This document shows positions 20,085-29,776 of a stretch of DNA of 64,000 nt, one piece after another. The notes under the pieces are model-generated. The model did no database searches, was not told where the DNA came from, and saw only the letters and a list, made by a program, of their open reading frames with translations. Source of the stretch: Agrobacterium vitis (GTDB lineage Bacteria; Pseudomonadota; Alphaproteobacteria; Rhizobiales; Rhizobiaceae); NCBI RefSeq assembly GCF_013426735.1, contig NZ_AP023272.1, positions 1,842,501-1,906,500 on the forward strand. Reading direction: 5' to 3'. The position numbers and the translations under genes were made by a program. Every line of letters begins with the position of its first letter. Position 1 is the stretch's first letter.

Positions 20085-21935
20085 TCATTGGAAGCAGGCG
20101 CAGTCGCTGTATTTGGCCGGGTCCATGGTCCGGGCGATCGCGTTGACCGCGCAATAGGCAGAGGTGACGGAGCCTTCCTGCCAGCCGGGCAGGTAGCTCC
20201 AGGTATCGCCCGCGCAGAAGAAGCGCCCGTTCTTCTCGAAGGTGGTGATCTGCTGATAGGCTTTTTCGTCTGTCGTCGCCGTATCCGAAGCCCAGCCGCC
20301 GACCTGGTGTGGCATATATTGCCAGGCAATGGAGACGCCGCGATAGACCTGGTCGGTCTTTCCCGGATGCAGCAGGCCAAGCCCCTGGCGGGCGGTTTCG
20401 ACGCGCTGGGTATTGTTCAGCTTGGCATAGTCTACTGCTGTCAGTCCACGATTATAGGCGCCGGTCAGAATGCCTGTATGGGCCGTGAAATCCTCGGAGG
20501 GATACCAGATCTGACCGATCATATCGGTTGTCCAGGAAATGCCGCCATAGATCTCACTATCGGTTTCCCAGAAGCGGTCCTTGCCCTGCCAGCCGACCTT
20601 GATGGCGGGGGTCCAGAGATTGGGGGTCTTGTCATTCCAGATGCCGGTCTTGGAGAAGGCTTCGAGACCCTTGCGGAAGTCGGCTGGTACCGGGTAATCG
20701 CCAATGATGCGGTTGAGCAACGAGGGCGCCATGGTGGAAATGCAGAAGTCAAACTGGGCCTGTTCGGCTTTCCGGCCCGCCGTTTCATAGGTAACGACTA
20801 CTTTTTCCCCAGCGGAGGCGATTTTCGACGCTTTGGTCTTCAGCAGAACCAGATGGCCGACTTTGGGATGTCGAGGCTTGCTGCCCTTTTTCCATAGAGC
20901 GGTTGCTGGCACATCCTGAAGCAGCAGTTGTTGCCAGATCCGGTCCATGCCGCCAACCGGCTGCATCAATGTTGGCTGCCAGTCCGTGTTGAAATTGTTG
21001 AACAGGAAAGAACCGGGTGACAGCTCCGGATTGGCTGTGGGATCACCGATGAATTTCGAATCGAGGATTTCCCCCAGCCCGACAGCGTCCCGTGTCTTTG
21101 GCGCATCGCGCCAACCGCCGGGCAGATGGCTGAAGCCGAGCCGGGTCGTTGTCTGGATCTCGCCGGTGCCTGTCAGGTCGCCGAAAACACGGTAGAGATC
21201 CTTGAGCTTCTCGCGGGTCACGGCATTGGTATCGCCCTGCAAAAGCACGCCTTCTTTCGTCACCTTGTACATCATCGCCGCCATTTCACTATAGAGGCTG
21301 AATGTGACCTGGGCGAAGGATACCGGCGCACCGTTGTTGAACTCTTTGCTTTGCATCAGGTTGGACATCGACTGGAAGAAATAAGGCTCCAGCGACACGC
21401 CGATTTCCTGGCATAACGCGATGAGATTGACATGATTGGAGGGGATACGGCCCGGCCCGGCATTCAGGTAGAGCTCGACAGGGTTCCCAGCATATTTCTT
21501 CGCGGCCCAGGCGTCGTCCATGAATTGGCAAATTTGCAGGTCAGGTGCCGGGCTGTCCGCTGTCTCCTGATAGCGGTCCACATACATCTCGGAAAATTCC
21601 TGGGTGCCGGGATAATTCTTGAACCACCAGCTCTTGTAGTGGTCATTCGTCGGACGAATCGTCAGGCTGCGGCCGCCATAGCGGTTGTCTGCCTCGAAGA
21701 CCTGAACGGAAAAGCCGCTGCGGGCCAGCGTCAAGGCAGCCGTCAGCCCGGCGACGCCGGCGCCGAGGATGGCGACGCTTTTGCCTTTGCCAAACCCTGT
21801 TGGCAGGTTGGGTTTGCTGGTCCGGTAGGCCGCCTGGGCACTGCCAAATCCGGTGATGAGAGACGGAGCCGCAAAAGAACCGGCCAGGGCTGTCATGCCG
21901 CGCAGCAGCGTGCGGCGGGAAATCGAGTAAGACAT
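20085..21935 (-). CDS. Tat-exported flavin amine oxidase (L-amino-acid oxidase-like)
   Basis: A 616-residue FAD enzyme. I start at the ATG at 21935 (AGGA upstream) because it gives a Tat signal peptide, SRRTLLRG followed by a hydrophobic stretch ending GSAQA. The dinucleotide motif AILGAGVAGLTAALTLARSG and EADNRYGGRSLTI bind FAD. The C-terminal FAD signature is FFCAGDTWSYLPGWQEGSVTSA. The family oxidises amines or L-amino acids to imino acids, ammonia and hydrogen peroxide; the substrate cannot be told. Export to the periplasm or beyond is predicted. It is convergent with tai4. The 300 bases upstream (21936-22236) contain no gene. Confidence 0.82.
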   Translation of the reverse strand: MSYSISRRTLLRGMTALAGSFAAPSLITGFGSAQAAYRTSKPNLPTGFGKGKSVAILGAGVAGLTAALTLARSGFSVQVFEADNRYGGRSLTIRPTNDHYKSWWFKNYPGTQEFSEMYVDRYQETADSPAPDLQICQFMDDAWAAKKYAGNPVELYLNAGPGRIPSNHVNLIALCQEIGVSLEPYFFQSMSNLMQSKEFNNGAPVSFAQVTFSLYSEMAAMMYKVTKEGVLLQGDTNAVTREKLKDLYRVFGDLTGTGEIQTTTRLGFSHLPGGWRDAPKTRDAVGLGEILDSKFIGDPTANPELSPGSFLFNNFNTDWQPTLMQPVGGMDRIWQQLLLQDVPATALWKKGSKPRHPKVGHLVLLKTKASKIASAGEKVVVTYETAGRKAEQAQFDFCISTMAPSLLNRIIGDYPVPADFRKGLEAFSKTGIWNDKTPNLWTPAIKVGWQGKDRFWETDSEIYGGISWTTDMIGQIWYPSEDFTAHTGILTGAYNRGLTAVDYAKLNNTQRVETARQGLGLLHPGKTDQVYRGVSIAWQYMPHQVGGWASDTATTDEKAYQQITTFEKNGRFFCAGDTWSYLPGWQEGSVTSAYCAVNAIARTMDPAKYSDCACFQ

Positions 21936-22236
21936 CGCAATCCTGTCATTGAAGAGAGGGTGGCGAGCGGCCGGGAACATCATGATCAAGGTCGGCTCGA
22001 TCGGAAAAAGAGCCCCTTCCTTCATGGAAAGGAGAATGAGATTTTCTGTGAAATTTCGAGGGTTCTCCTGCGCTCTGCGTCAAGCAGACAGCACAAATTT
22101 GCAACCTTCGGGAGTAATCATGAAGTTTCTAAAATTCCTCGTCAACTCTTGATGGATGGAAAGGACGAACTATTTTTGGTTGTAATGTCTGATCTCGCAC
22201 TTGGTCGCGGTTTTCGAAAAAACAAGCCTTCAACGC

Positions 22237-22272
22237 AGCAGCCCGGAAATCAGGTGTGATTTCCGGGCTGCT
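22237..22272. terminator. Terminator downstream of the DEAD-box helicase
   Basis: Perfect 16-base-pair stem (AGCAGCCCGGAAATCA with TGATTTCCGGGCTGCT) and a GGTG loop, 25 bases past the helicase stop on the minus strand, with a short T-run further along. Confidence 0.8.
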
Positions 22273-22296
22273 GATCTATCAAAATGGCGGGTATAA

Positions 22297-24360
22297 TCAG
22301 CCTTTCGGCTTGAAGCTTTTCTTGGCGCCGCCAGCCGGGCCTTCGAACTTGCCCTTTGGCTTTCCTGCATAAGCGGGCTTGTCGCCCTTGCCTGCATAAG
22401 CGGGCTTATCGCTCTTGCCCGCATAAGCTGGCTTGTCACCTCTGGGCTTGCCCGACCAATCGGCCTTGGGCTTGTCCCAGCTGCGGGCGTCACCAGCCGC
22501 ATTGGATTTTTTCTTGAAGGAAGACGCAGGCTTGGGGTTGCCCCAGACATCGTCATCGGCCTTGGCGAGGTCGTCCTTGTAGGGGCGGCGCTCGGTGGCT
22601 TCGGCCTTGGCGGCATAGGGCTTCTTGTCGCCTTGGGGCGCGCGGGGCTTGCGTTCGGCAAAGTCGCTATCGTCGCGTGGCGGACGGGCTGCGCGCTCCT
22701 TTGGCGGCGCGTTGAAGTCGGGCATGCCAGGCAATTGCTTGACGATAATGCCGCGTTCCAGCGTCTTGTTGGGGCCAAGTGCCGTCAGGAACTGCTCGAG
22801 ATTGGCCTGGGCGATCTCCACGAAGGTCTCTTCCGGCTGCATCTTGATCGCGCCGATTTCGTTCTTGGTGATATTGCCGTTGCGGCACAGCATCGGAATC
22901 AGCCAACGCGGCTCCGCACTTTGGCGGCGGCCAACGGACAGCGAGAACCAGACGCTGGGGCCAAACTCGCTGCGCGGACGCGGCGGGGTGTTCGGCTCAT
23001 AGGTGTCATTCTCGCGGCGCGGACGCTCTGCCTGAATCTTGACCTCCATCAGGTCTTCCGGGGCAGACCGGGTGCTGCGATAGGCGCGCAGATAGGCGGC
23101 CGCGATCTTGTCGGCACCGTGGGCTTCCAGCAACCGGGCAATGGTGGCGGCTTCTTCCTCGCTGATGGCTTCGCTGAACACCGGATCGGCCAGCAGGCGC
23201 TCATCGTCGCGGGCTATCACTTCATCGGCGGAAGGCGGCTTGACCCAGGCGGCCTGGACATTGGCGCCGCCCAAAATACGTTCGGCCTTGCGGCGCTGGC
23301 TCATCGGCACGATCAGCGCCGAAACGCCCTTGTTACCGGCGCGGCCTGTGCGGCCTGAGCGGTGCAGCAGGGTTTCGGAATTGGTGGGCAGGTCGGCGTG
23401 GATGACGAGTTCCAGGCCCGGCAGGTCGATGCCGCGGGCTGCAACGTCTGTCGCGACGCACACACGGGCGCGGCCATCGCGCATGGCTTGCAGCGCATGG
23501 GTGCGCTCGCTCTGCGAAAGTTCGCCTGACAGGGCCACGACGGAAAAGCCGCGATTGTGCAGGCGGGCGGTCAGATGGTTGACATTGGCGCGGGTGGAAC
23601 AGAACACGATGGCGTTGCGGGCTTCATAAAAGCGCAGCGCGTTGATGATCGCGTTTTCCTTATCGGCAGGCACGGTCAGCATGGCGCGATATTCGATATC
23701 GATATGCTGCTTCTGTTCAGAAACAGTCTCGATCCGCTTGGCATCGCGCTGATAGCTGCGGGCCAGATCGGCGATGGAGCGCGGCACGGTGGCCGAGAAC
23801 ATCAGGGTGCGGCGCTCGTCCGGCGATTCCTTCAGGATGAATTCCAGATCCTCGCGGAAGCCGAGATCCAGCATTTCATCGGCCTCGTCCATCACCACAG
23901 CGCGCAGGCCGGAGAGGTCAAGGGCGCGGCGGGTAATGTGGTCGCGCAACCGGCCCGGCGTGCCGACGATAATATGCGCGCCACGCTCCAGCGCCCGGCG
24001 CTCATTGCGGATGTCCATGCCGCCAACACAGGTAGCGAAAATCGCGCCGGTGTTTTCATAGAGCCATTCCAGCTCGCGCTGCACCTGCAAGGCCAGCTCG
24101 CGGGTAGGGGCAATGCACAGGGCCAAAGGCTTGACGGCCCGGCCAAAACGGTTCTCACCGCCCAGCAGAGTAGGCGCCAGCGCCAAGCCGAAAGCCACTG
24201 TCTTGCCGGAGCCTGTCTGGGCCGAAACCAGCGCATCCCTGCCTTCAAGATCGGTATCGATCATTGCTTGCTGAACGGGGGTGAGGGTGGCGTAGCCACG
24301 TTTGCGCAAGGCCTCGGCAATCGCCGGGACGATGCCGTCATAATCGGTCATGGGGGTCAT
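22297..24360 (-). CDS. DEAD-box RNA helicase with DbpA-like RNA-binding domain and long basic tail
   Basis: A 687-residue ATP-dependent RNA helicase, probably acting in ribosome assembly or RNA turnover. Motifs in order: Q motif (TLTPVQQAMID), Walker A AQTGSGKT, APTRELALQ, TPGRL, DEADEMLDLGF, SAT, VFCSTRANVNHL, ATDVAARGIDLPG and HRSGRTGRAG. At about residues 470-530 the segment VWFSLSVGRRQSAEPRWLI fits the DbpA/CsdA RNA-binding fold. The last 130 residues are disordered, Lys/Pro/Asp-rich and contain three tandem DKPAYAGK-type repeats. The start could instead be the ATG at 24351, which has better-spaced GAG. Cold-shock induction is typical of the family but not visible here. Confidence 0.92.
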   Translation of the reverse strand: MTPMTDYDGIVPAIAEALRKRGYATLTPVQQAMIDTDLEGRDALVSAQTGSGKTVAFGLALAPTLLGGENRFGRAVKPLALCIAPTRELALQVQRELEWLYENTGAIFATCVGGMDIRNERRALERGAHIIVGTPGRLRDHITRRALDLSGLRAVVMDEADEMLDLGFREDLEFILKESPDERRTLMFSATVPRSIADLARSYQRDAKRIETVSEQKQHIDIEYRAMLTVPADKENAIINALRFYEARNAIVFCSTRANVNHLTARLHNRGFSVVALSGELSQSERTHALQAMRDGRARVCVATDVAARGIDLPGLELVIHADLPTNSETLLHRSGRTGRAGNKGVSALIVPMSQRRKAERILGGANVQAAWVKPPSADEVIARDDERLLADPVFSEAISEEEAATIARLLEAHGADKIAAAYLRAYRSTRSAPEDLMEVKIQAERPRRENDTYEPNTPPRPRSEFGPSVWFSLSVGRRQSAEPRWLIPMLCRNGNITKNEIGAIKMQPEETFVEIAQANLEQFLTALGPNKTLERGIIVKQLPGMPDFNAPPKERAARPPRDDSDFAERKPRAPQGDKKPYAAKAEATERRPYKDDLAKADDDVWGNPKPASSFKKKSNAAGDARSWDKPKADWSGKPRGDKPAYAGKSDKPAYAGKGDKPAYAGKPKGKFEGPAGGAKKSFKPKG
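22364..22444. repeat. Three tandem 27-base repeats in the helicase tail
   Basis: Three imperfect 27-base units, each beginning CCTGCATAAGCGGGCTT or a near copy, encode three copies of (S/G)DKPAYAGK on the minus strand. Copy number is probably variable between strains because the units are nearly identical. Confidence 0.85.
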
Positions 24361-24527
24361 CTCTCGAAATGTCTGTCTTCAGGTCGCGCCAAAAAGCACG
24401 ACGCCCGCCGATTGCGGGCATGTTTGGGCTGTTCCTACCCTCCAAACCACGGAAAGTACAGGGGGACGGTGGAAAAAGGGGTGAAATGGTGAAGAGGGGT
24501 GGGTGCGGCCCCCCGTCACCTGCTCGT

Positions 24528-25097
24528 TTAAACCCGCACCCGCGCCATGGCATAGGCATCGACAAAGGCGCCGGAGCGGAAGGCAAAGGCGCGGTGTGTG
24601 CCTTCACGGATGAAGCCGAGGCGTTCGTAAAGGGCGATGGCGGCGGCGTTGTCGGTAAACACCGTCAGCTCCAGGCGACGAATGTTCAGCCAGTCCTCGG
24701 CAATCGTCACCAACTCGCTCACCAGCGCCCGGCCAATGCCGCGCCCCTGATAGGCATCGTGAACGCCGATGCCGAGACTGGCTGTGTGGCTGCGGCGACC
24801 GATGCCCTGCATGAAGCCTGCATTGCCAACCACGATATCATCCATCACCGCGACCAGCGATATACCGTTCGCCTGACGGTTTTCGATATATTTGCGGACA
24901 TCCTGTTCCGCCGGATAGGGCAGGCGCAGCGTACCGGCGCGGACGCCGGGCAGGCTTTGCAGGGCGGCAATGCCAGCGGCATCATCAGGGGATTGGGCGC
25001 GAATAAGCAGCCCATCCGGCCAGCTTGCATTTATGGCGACGGGGGAATTTGCTTCAACGGGCGAGGCGGATAGTGCAAGAGAGGACTTGTCTGGCAC
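24528..25097 (-). CDS. GNAT family N-acetyltransferase
   Basis: A 189-residue acetyltransferase. The GNAT domain starts near LLIRAQSPDDAAGIAAL; the acetyl-CoA loop is YQGRGIGRALVSELV and motif B is NAAAIALYERLGFIREG. The AFRSGAFVDAYAMARV ending resembles YhhY-like enzymes that acetylate amino acids or amines. The substrate is unknown. I choose the GTG at 25097 (GGAG seven bases upstream) over the longer TTG-started frame at 25139. That leaves a strong hairpin at 25139-25164 in the leader. It is divergent from the chemoreceptor at 25496. Confidence 0.8.
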   Translation of the reverse strand: MPDKSSLALSASPVEANSPVAINASWPDGLLIRAQSPDDAAGIAALQSLPGVRAGTLRLPYPAEQDVRKYIENRQANGISLVAVMDDIVVGNAGFMQGIGRRSHTASLGIGVHDAYQGRGIGRALVSELVTIAEDWLNIRRLELTVFTDNAAAIALYERLGFIREGTHRAFAFRSGAFVDAYAMARVRV

Positions 25098-25138
25098 GGC
25101 TGGTCTCCAGGTGAGGCGAGGGAGCAGCGGTGCTTTCA

Positions 25139-25164
25139 AAACCCTGCTCTACTCGGCAGGGTTT
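25139..25164 (-). promoter_or_regulatory. Hairpin in the leader of the GNAT gene
   Basis: Perfect 9-base-pair stem AAACCCTGC / GCAGGGTTT with an 8-base loop. On the minus strand it ends in GGGTTTTG and lies 42 bases before the GTG start, so it looks like a small attenuator. The rest of the 25165-25495 gap shows no gene. Confidence 0.4.
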
Positions 25165-25495
25165 GTGGGATGATCGCTTTTACATCGTGACGATGTGACG
25201 ACGGCCCCACGTTCCCTGCGGAACGGTGGTGAGGACGGTCATCAGATGGGTCGAGCGATTTGCGATCATGTGATGAAGTGTCCCGCACGACATGACGCAT
25301 GTCAAGACATCCGGAGGTATTGATACAAAAAGGCGGCCTTCTCTTCGATCTACAATTTAAACTGCATATTTATTAGCGATATTTAAATAACTATCCTCGA
25401 AAACTGACGGGTGTATTAGCGTTCGCATTCGCTCAATCATCTCGATTGCACAGATGGCAAATGTCCTCGCTTGGCTATTGACGGAGTAAGACAGC

Positions 25496-27325
25496 ATGGC
25501 ACGATTGAGCCTTTCCCGCAGCCTTGCGCTTTTCGGAGCCAGCCTGTTTCTCGGGCTTTTACTGTCCAGTGGCATTATGTTTTATGCTTTGGTGACACTG
25601 AAGGTGAATGGGCCGGTCTATGAGCGGATTGTGTATGCGAAGGACGTGATTGCCGATATCCTGCCGCCGCCGCTTTTCGTCATCGAGGCCTATGTGGCGG
25701 CAGTGGATGCGGGCGCCGAGCCGCAAAGGCTTCAGACCAATGCCGAGGAACTCGCGCGGCTGCGGGTAAGCTTTGACACGCGTATTGCGTTCTGGCACGG
25801 CGTGACGCTGCCGAAGAAACTGGACACTCTGCTGCGCAATGAGGTGGAACCCGCGAGCGCCATCTTTTGGCGGGAAGTGGAAACCGTTCTGCTCCCGGCC
25901 TTGAAAGCGGATCGCGCTGCCGATGCCGGGCAAAGTCTGGTGAAGCTACGTACGCTGTTTCTGGCGCAAAAGGCCGCGGTAGAAAAGCTGGTGCGGGCCT
26001 CCAATGAAGATCTGCAGACCGTGGAACACGATGCAGCGTCGAAATCCATGACCTGGCAGGTGCTTGCCGGCACGGCGACGGCGGTTTCCATCCTCGTTCT
26101 CTGCGTCGGCCTCTATGCTTTCCGCCGCTCCGCCATCGGGCCGATGCAGGACTTCCAGCGGTTCATGACAGTGCTTGCGGAGGGGAACTTCGATCTGACC
26201 GTGCCGTTCCTGAACCGGCATGACGAAGTCGGAAAAATGGCGAGAGCCGGTGCCGTGCTGCGCGAAGCCGCCATTGAGCGGCGGCGGATGCGCGAAGCCG
26301 AACGTATGCGCGCCGAAGCCGACTTGCAGCAAGGGACGGAGCGATTGGCAGAGCAGGCTGTGCAGGCTAAGGCGCTCAAGCACGTCGTCGATGATCTCGG
26401 CGCGGCTTTGGAGCGGCTGGCGCAATTCGATCTGCGCATGACGCTCGATCATCCTTTTGCCGATGATTTCGAACCGCTCCGGGTCAATCTCAACAAGTCT
26501 CTCGGACTGTTCCAGGCGACCGTCGCGGATATCCTGGGCAAGGTGGAACATGTAAAAGCCAACTCCGCTGATCTCTACAACCAGGTGACCTCGATTGCCG
26601 AGAGAACGGAAAGCCAGTCTGTGGCCCTGAAGCAAGCCGCTTCGGCGATCAGCCAGATCAGCGGCAATGTTGATATCAATTCGTCGCGGAGTGCCGAAAC
26701 GAAGGGCCAGACGATTGAGGTGCGTGGTGCCGTGGAACGTTCGGCCACCGTGGTGCAGCAGGCGGTGGCGGCTATGTCTCGAATCGAGGATGCCTCAGGC
26801 AAGATTGCCTCAATCACCGGCGTTATCGATGAAATTGCCTTCCAGACCAATTTGCTGGCGTTGAATGCGGGCGTGGAGGCAGCCCGGGCCGGAGAAGCGG
26901 GCAAGGGCTTTGCCGTCGTGGCGCAAGAGGTCCGCGATCTGGCGCAGCGCTCTGCCAATGCCGCCAAGGAAATTGACGCCTTGATATCGACTTCCAGCGC
27001 GGAGGTTACGCAGGGTGTCGAACTGGTTCGGCGGACCGGGCAATCCTTAAGCGAAATCCAGAACCGGATTACGGGGATCGCCGTCGGCATTGAGGCGATC
27101 GCCGACAGCTCCGCGTCACAATCCGCCAGCCTCAAGGACATGACCGATATGGTCCGGCAAATGGACCAGATGACCCATGAAAATGCAGATCTGGCCAATG
27201 CCTGTAGCGGCACAGCTCACACGATGAGTGACAGTGCCGAAGGGTTGAAAAAGCTTGTCGATCGCTTTCTTCTGGCTGACAGGCAAGGCGGGGTCACGAC
27301 GGGGCGGCGTGATCGGGCGGCTTGA
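25496..27325 (+). CDS. Methyl-accepting chemotaxis protein
   Basis: A 609-residue transmembrane receptor. Helix 1 is at about 9-32; the periplasmic sensor runs to about 185 and is mostly helical; helix 2 is at about 188-208 ([21 protein letters not shown]). HAMP follows ([24 protein letters not shown]), then a long coiled coil and the signalling hairpin [20 protein letters not shown]. The C-terminus (TTGRRDRAA) lacks the CheR/CheB-docking pentapeptide, unlike the receptor at 30900. The ATG has GGAG upstream. The ligand is unknown. No cheW, cheA or cheY is adjacent. Confidence 0.93.
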   Translation: MARLSLSRSLALFGASLFLGLLLSSGIMFYALVTLKVNGPVYERIVYAKDVIADILPPPLFVIEAYVAAVDAGAEPQRLQTNAEELARLRVSFDTRIAFWHGVTLPKKLDTLLRNEVEPASAIFWREVETVLLPALKADRAADAGQSLVKLRTLFLAQKAAVEKLVRASNEDLQTVEHDAASKSMTWQVLAGTATAVSILVLCVGLYAFRRSAIGPMQDFQRFMTVLAEGNFDLTVPFLNRHDEVGKMARAGAVLREAAIERRRMREAERMRAEADLQQGTERLAEQAVQAKALKHVVDDLGAALERLAQFDLRMTLDHPFADDFEPLRVNLNKSLGLFQATVADILGKVEHVKANSADLYNQVTSIAERTESQSVALKQAASAISQISGNVDINSSRSAETKGQTIEVRGAVERSATVVQQAVAAMSRIEDASGKIASITGVIDEIAFQTNLLALNAGVEAARAGEAGKGFAVVAQEVRDLAQRSANAAKEIDALISTSSAEVTQGVELVRRTGQSLSEIQNRITGIAVGIEAIADSSASQSASLKDMTDMVRQMDQMTHENADLANACSGTAHTMSDSAEGLKKLVDRFLLADRQGGVTTGRRDRAA

Positions 27326-27380
27326 TGGGCGCTCCGCTCGCTCGGTTGTCCTGTCCTTGTCTCTTGCGTGTCAGCTCGGA

Positions 27381-28022
27381 TCAGGTACCGGACACAGCGC
27401 GTCTCGCAACATGTCGTAACCATTCCTCCATCAAGGCCAGATCCCGTTCCTGCGGGTCCCAGCCGTGGCCGCAGGGCAGAAGATGATAAGAAGTTGGTGC
27501 CCCGGCCGCCACGAGTTGCGACGCGAGGATCGCGCCGTCCTGAGGGGTACGGCGACTGTCGGCTTCCCCTGATATAACCAGCACTGGACAGGTCACGGAC
27601 CAAGGAAAGGGTGACGCCGGAGCCGGTGATAAGCCCCGCAGAAGGATGGCGCCGTCGATCAAGTCCTGAAAATCGCGAAGAACGGCTGCGGAGAGAATTG
27701 CGCCGTTCGAATATCCGATCAGGATCGGCTTTCGCTCGGCGAACCGTTGCGTCAGGCTTTCGAGCAGCAAGCTGATTTCGCTGGCGGAGCGCGCCAGGTC
27801 GGCCAGATCCAGCGTCCTGTCCGGATTGCGCCGGAAAAATGCGTATTTGCCTTCCCAGATGATATTGCCGCGCACACGGACGATGGGCGAGCCGGGGCCG
27901 ATGCGTGCCGGAATGTCTCCCCAGCATGTTTCATCCTGGCCGCTGCCATGCAGCATGACTATTGGGCTGCCGGTTTCATCCGGTCGGTCTATTTCGCAGT
28001 GGAACCCCGAGATTTTCGACAT
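27381..28022 (-). CDS. Alpha/beta hydrolase (carboxylesterase/phospholipase type)
   Basis: A 213-residue soluble esterase-like protein. VMLHGSGQDETCWGDI is the oxyanion loop region, GYSNGA holds the nucleophile serine, GEADSRR the aspartate and LPCGHGWDP the histidine. This matches small YpfH-like carboxylesterases. There is no signal peptide, so it is cytoplasmic. The start has GGAGGG upstream. It is divergent from the exonuclease gene at 28075 and has only 52 bases between starts, so their promoters must overlap. Confidence 0.85.
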   Translation of the reverse strand: MSKISGFHCEIDRPDETGSPIVMLHGSGQDETCWGDIPARIGPGSPIVRVRGNIIWEGKYAFFRRNPDRTLDLADLARSASEISLLLESLTQRFAERKPILIGYSNGAILSAAVLRDFQDLIDGAILLRGLSPAPASPFPWSVTCPVLVISGEADSRRTPQDGAILASQLVAAGAPTSYHLLPCGHGWDPQERDLALMEEWLRHVARRAVSGT

Positions 28023-28074
28023 GCCCGTCCCTCCTCACATTGCTCGAATCGCTCTCGCACCATAAAGGGGATCG

Positions 28075-28698
28075 ATGTCAACGCCATTGCAGCCCAAAAT
28101 CATCGCAATCGATTTCGAGACCGCCAATGAAGAGCGGGGCAGCGCCTGTTCGGTCGGGCTGGCCTTTGTCGAGAACGGGCAGGTGGTGCGGGTGGAGGAG
28201 CGGCTGATCCGGCCAAAAACCATGCGGTTTTCATCCTTCAACATCGCCATCCACGGGATTCGGCCTGATCATGTCGAGGATGCGGGCGAGTTTCCCGAGG
28301 TAATGGACGAATTCGCCGATGATTTCTCGGGCGCGATGGTGGTGGCGCATAATGCCGCCTTCGACCTGTCGGTGTGGCGGGCTAGTTGCGATCTCTATCG
28401 CCAGCCCTATCCAAACCTGTCTTACGTGTGCAGCGTCAAGCTGGCGCAGAAGGTCTGGCCGCAATTGCCCTCCCATCGGCTGAATGTGCTGGCGGCACAT
28501 CTGCAACTGTCCTTCCGGCATCACAATGCAGCCGAAGATGCGTCGGTTTGCGCGCAAACGGTGATCGCGATGATGGAGCGCCGGGGCGCGCAGGACCTGG
28601 GCGAGCTTGCTGGCATGATGGGGATTTCCATCGGACGGCTGTTTCCAGGCGGGTATCAGTCCTGCTCGGTGCGCAAGCCAGCGCGGGTTTCGGCTTGA
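28075..28698 (+). CDS. DnaQ-like 3'-5' exonuclease (DEDDh)
   Basis: A 207-residue exonuclease related to the DNA polymerase III epsilon subunit. ExoI is IAIDFETAN, ExoII is VVAHNAAFDLSV and ExoIII is HNAAEDASVCA, giving the four acidic residues and the histidine. It lacks the epsilon C-terminal polymerase-binding tail and is shorter, so it is more likely a stand-alone trimming nuclease. GGGG lies upstream of the ATG. The substrate (DNA or RNA) is not evident. Confidence 0.88.
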   Translation: MSTPLQPKIIAIDFETANEERGSACSVGLAFVENGQVVRVEERLIRPKTMRFSSFNIAIHGIRPDHVEDAGEFPEVMDEFADDFSGAMVVAHNAAFDLSVWRASCDLYRQPYPNLSYVCSVKLAQKVWPQLPSHRLNVLAAHLQLSFRHHNAAEDASVCAQTVIAMMERRGAQDLGELAGMMGISIGRLFPGGYQSCSVRKPARVSA

Positions 28699-28780
28699 CG
28701 GTTTTGACATGGGGTGGCGGCGCATCTTGTAACGTGATGGCGAAAGCATATCTCTGCCTGAGTATTTCTCGGAGGCTGTT

Positions 28781-29269
28781 ATGTTCAAATCACCGAAGCT
28801 GCTGCTGGCTGCCGCTTTTGCCGGACTTCTTGGTACGCCTGCCATGGCTGATGTGGTCGGCAAGGTCGGTGTCGATTGGGTGGGCAACGATATCGTGGTT
28901 GAGGCGGTGGCAGATCCGCAGGTGAAAGGCATTACCTGCCATGTCACCTATTTCGACCGTTCACTGATCGACCGGCTGCATAAGGGCAATTGGTTTGAGG
29001 ACCCATCCAACAATTCCATCGCCTGCCGCCAGACCGGGCCTATTGAAATCGGCGACATCAATCTTTCCAAAGGCGGCGAAGAAGTGTTTCGCCAGGGCCG
29101 GTCGCTGATCTGGAAGACGCTGGTCGTCAACCGGATCTATGACAAGGACAATGACACGCTGGTCTATCTCATCCACTCCCGGCAGGTGGTGGACGGGTCC
29201 GCCAAAATGGCGATTTCGACCGTGCCGCTGTTCAATCAGAGCGTAACCTGGAAGAATGGCAAGCCCTGA
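28781..29269 (+). CDS. creA: CreA family periplasmic protein
   Basis: A 162-residue secreted protein of the CreA family, whose role is unknown. The signal peptide ends GTPAMA-D. The family core is visible: VEAVADPQVKGITCHVTYFDR, the SNNSIACRQTGPIEI block and the VVDGSAKMAISTVPL end. Two cysteines are positioned as in E. coli CreA and could be bridged. The start is supported by GGAGG. No CreB/CreC regulators are nearby. The 29270-29776 gap downstream holds a repeat but no convincing gene. Confidence 0.9.
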   Translation: MFKSPKLLLAAAFAGLLGTPAMADVVGKVGVDWVGNDIVVEAVADPQVKGITCHVTYFDRSLIDRLHKGNWFEDPSNNSIACRQTGPIEIGDINLSKGGEEVFRQGRSLIWKTLVVNRIYDKDNDTLVYLIHSRQVVDGSAKMAISTVPLFNQSVTWKNGKP

Positions 29270-29631
29270 TTGTATGGCTTGCTTTGACGAATGCCCTGGA
29301 AAATACCAAAAAAGGTCAGAATTCGTATCGGATCGGCCGCGAATTCCGCCGTATCGCGGCTTTATCGGCGGGCCCATATGATGCAGATTGCCGCCGCGCG
29401 GGGGTGCTGGGGAGTTGCAGCGCCATGGACCTGCTGTAACGCTTTTTGTCTGCTTATCGTCTGTTCCTTAAACCGTCGCTGGCTTGAGGAATTTTCCGGT
29501 AATGTCAGGGTTGTTACGCCAAGCTCGTGGTCCACCGCTTGTCTGCCAAGGCCGTTGATCCTTCTCCTGGGATCACAGGCCTGGAGATGTTGAAAGTCGC
29601 CTCCATGCCACCGGGGCTGACTTCTATATTC

Positions 29632-29730
29632 GAGAGTCTGTCCGGCTCAGATTAAACCGGACAGACTCTCGATTGTTTTGTTTCCGTTGTCTTTTCGGGA
29701 AACGTCGGTTCCACGTTCTAAAGCAAACTC
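29632..29730 (+). repeat. RIME-like dispersed repeat, copy 3
   Basis: Begins with a perfect 14-base inverted repeat, GAGAGTCTGTCCGG and CCGGACAGACTCTC, then a T-rich spacer, TTGTCTTTTCGGGAAA, TTCCACGTTCTAAAGCAAACTC. It is the best preserved first arm of the three copies. It may also serve as a terminator for creA. Confidence 0.7.
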
Positions 29731-29776
29731 CAAGCTTGTCCGCGTGGCATCTAGCTATGATCCCACACTTTTTGAA

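Noticed and set aside
29291..29593. A 100-codon plus-strand frame after creA
   Set aside because: No family resemblance, no ribosome site, and it ends near a repeat; composition looks non-coding.
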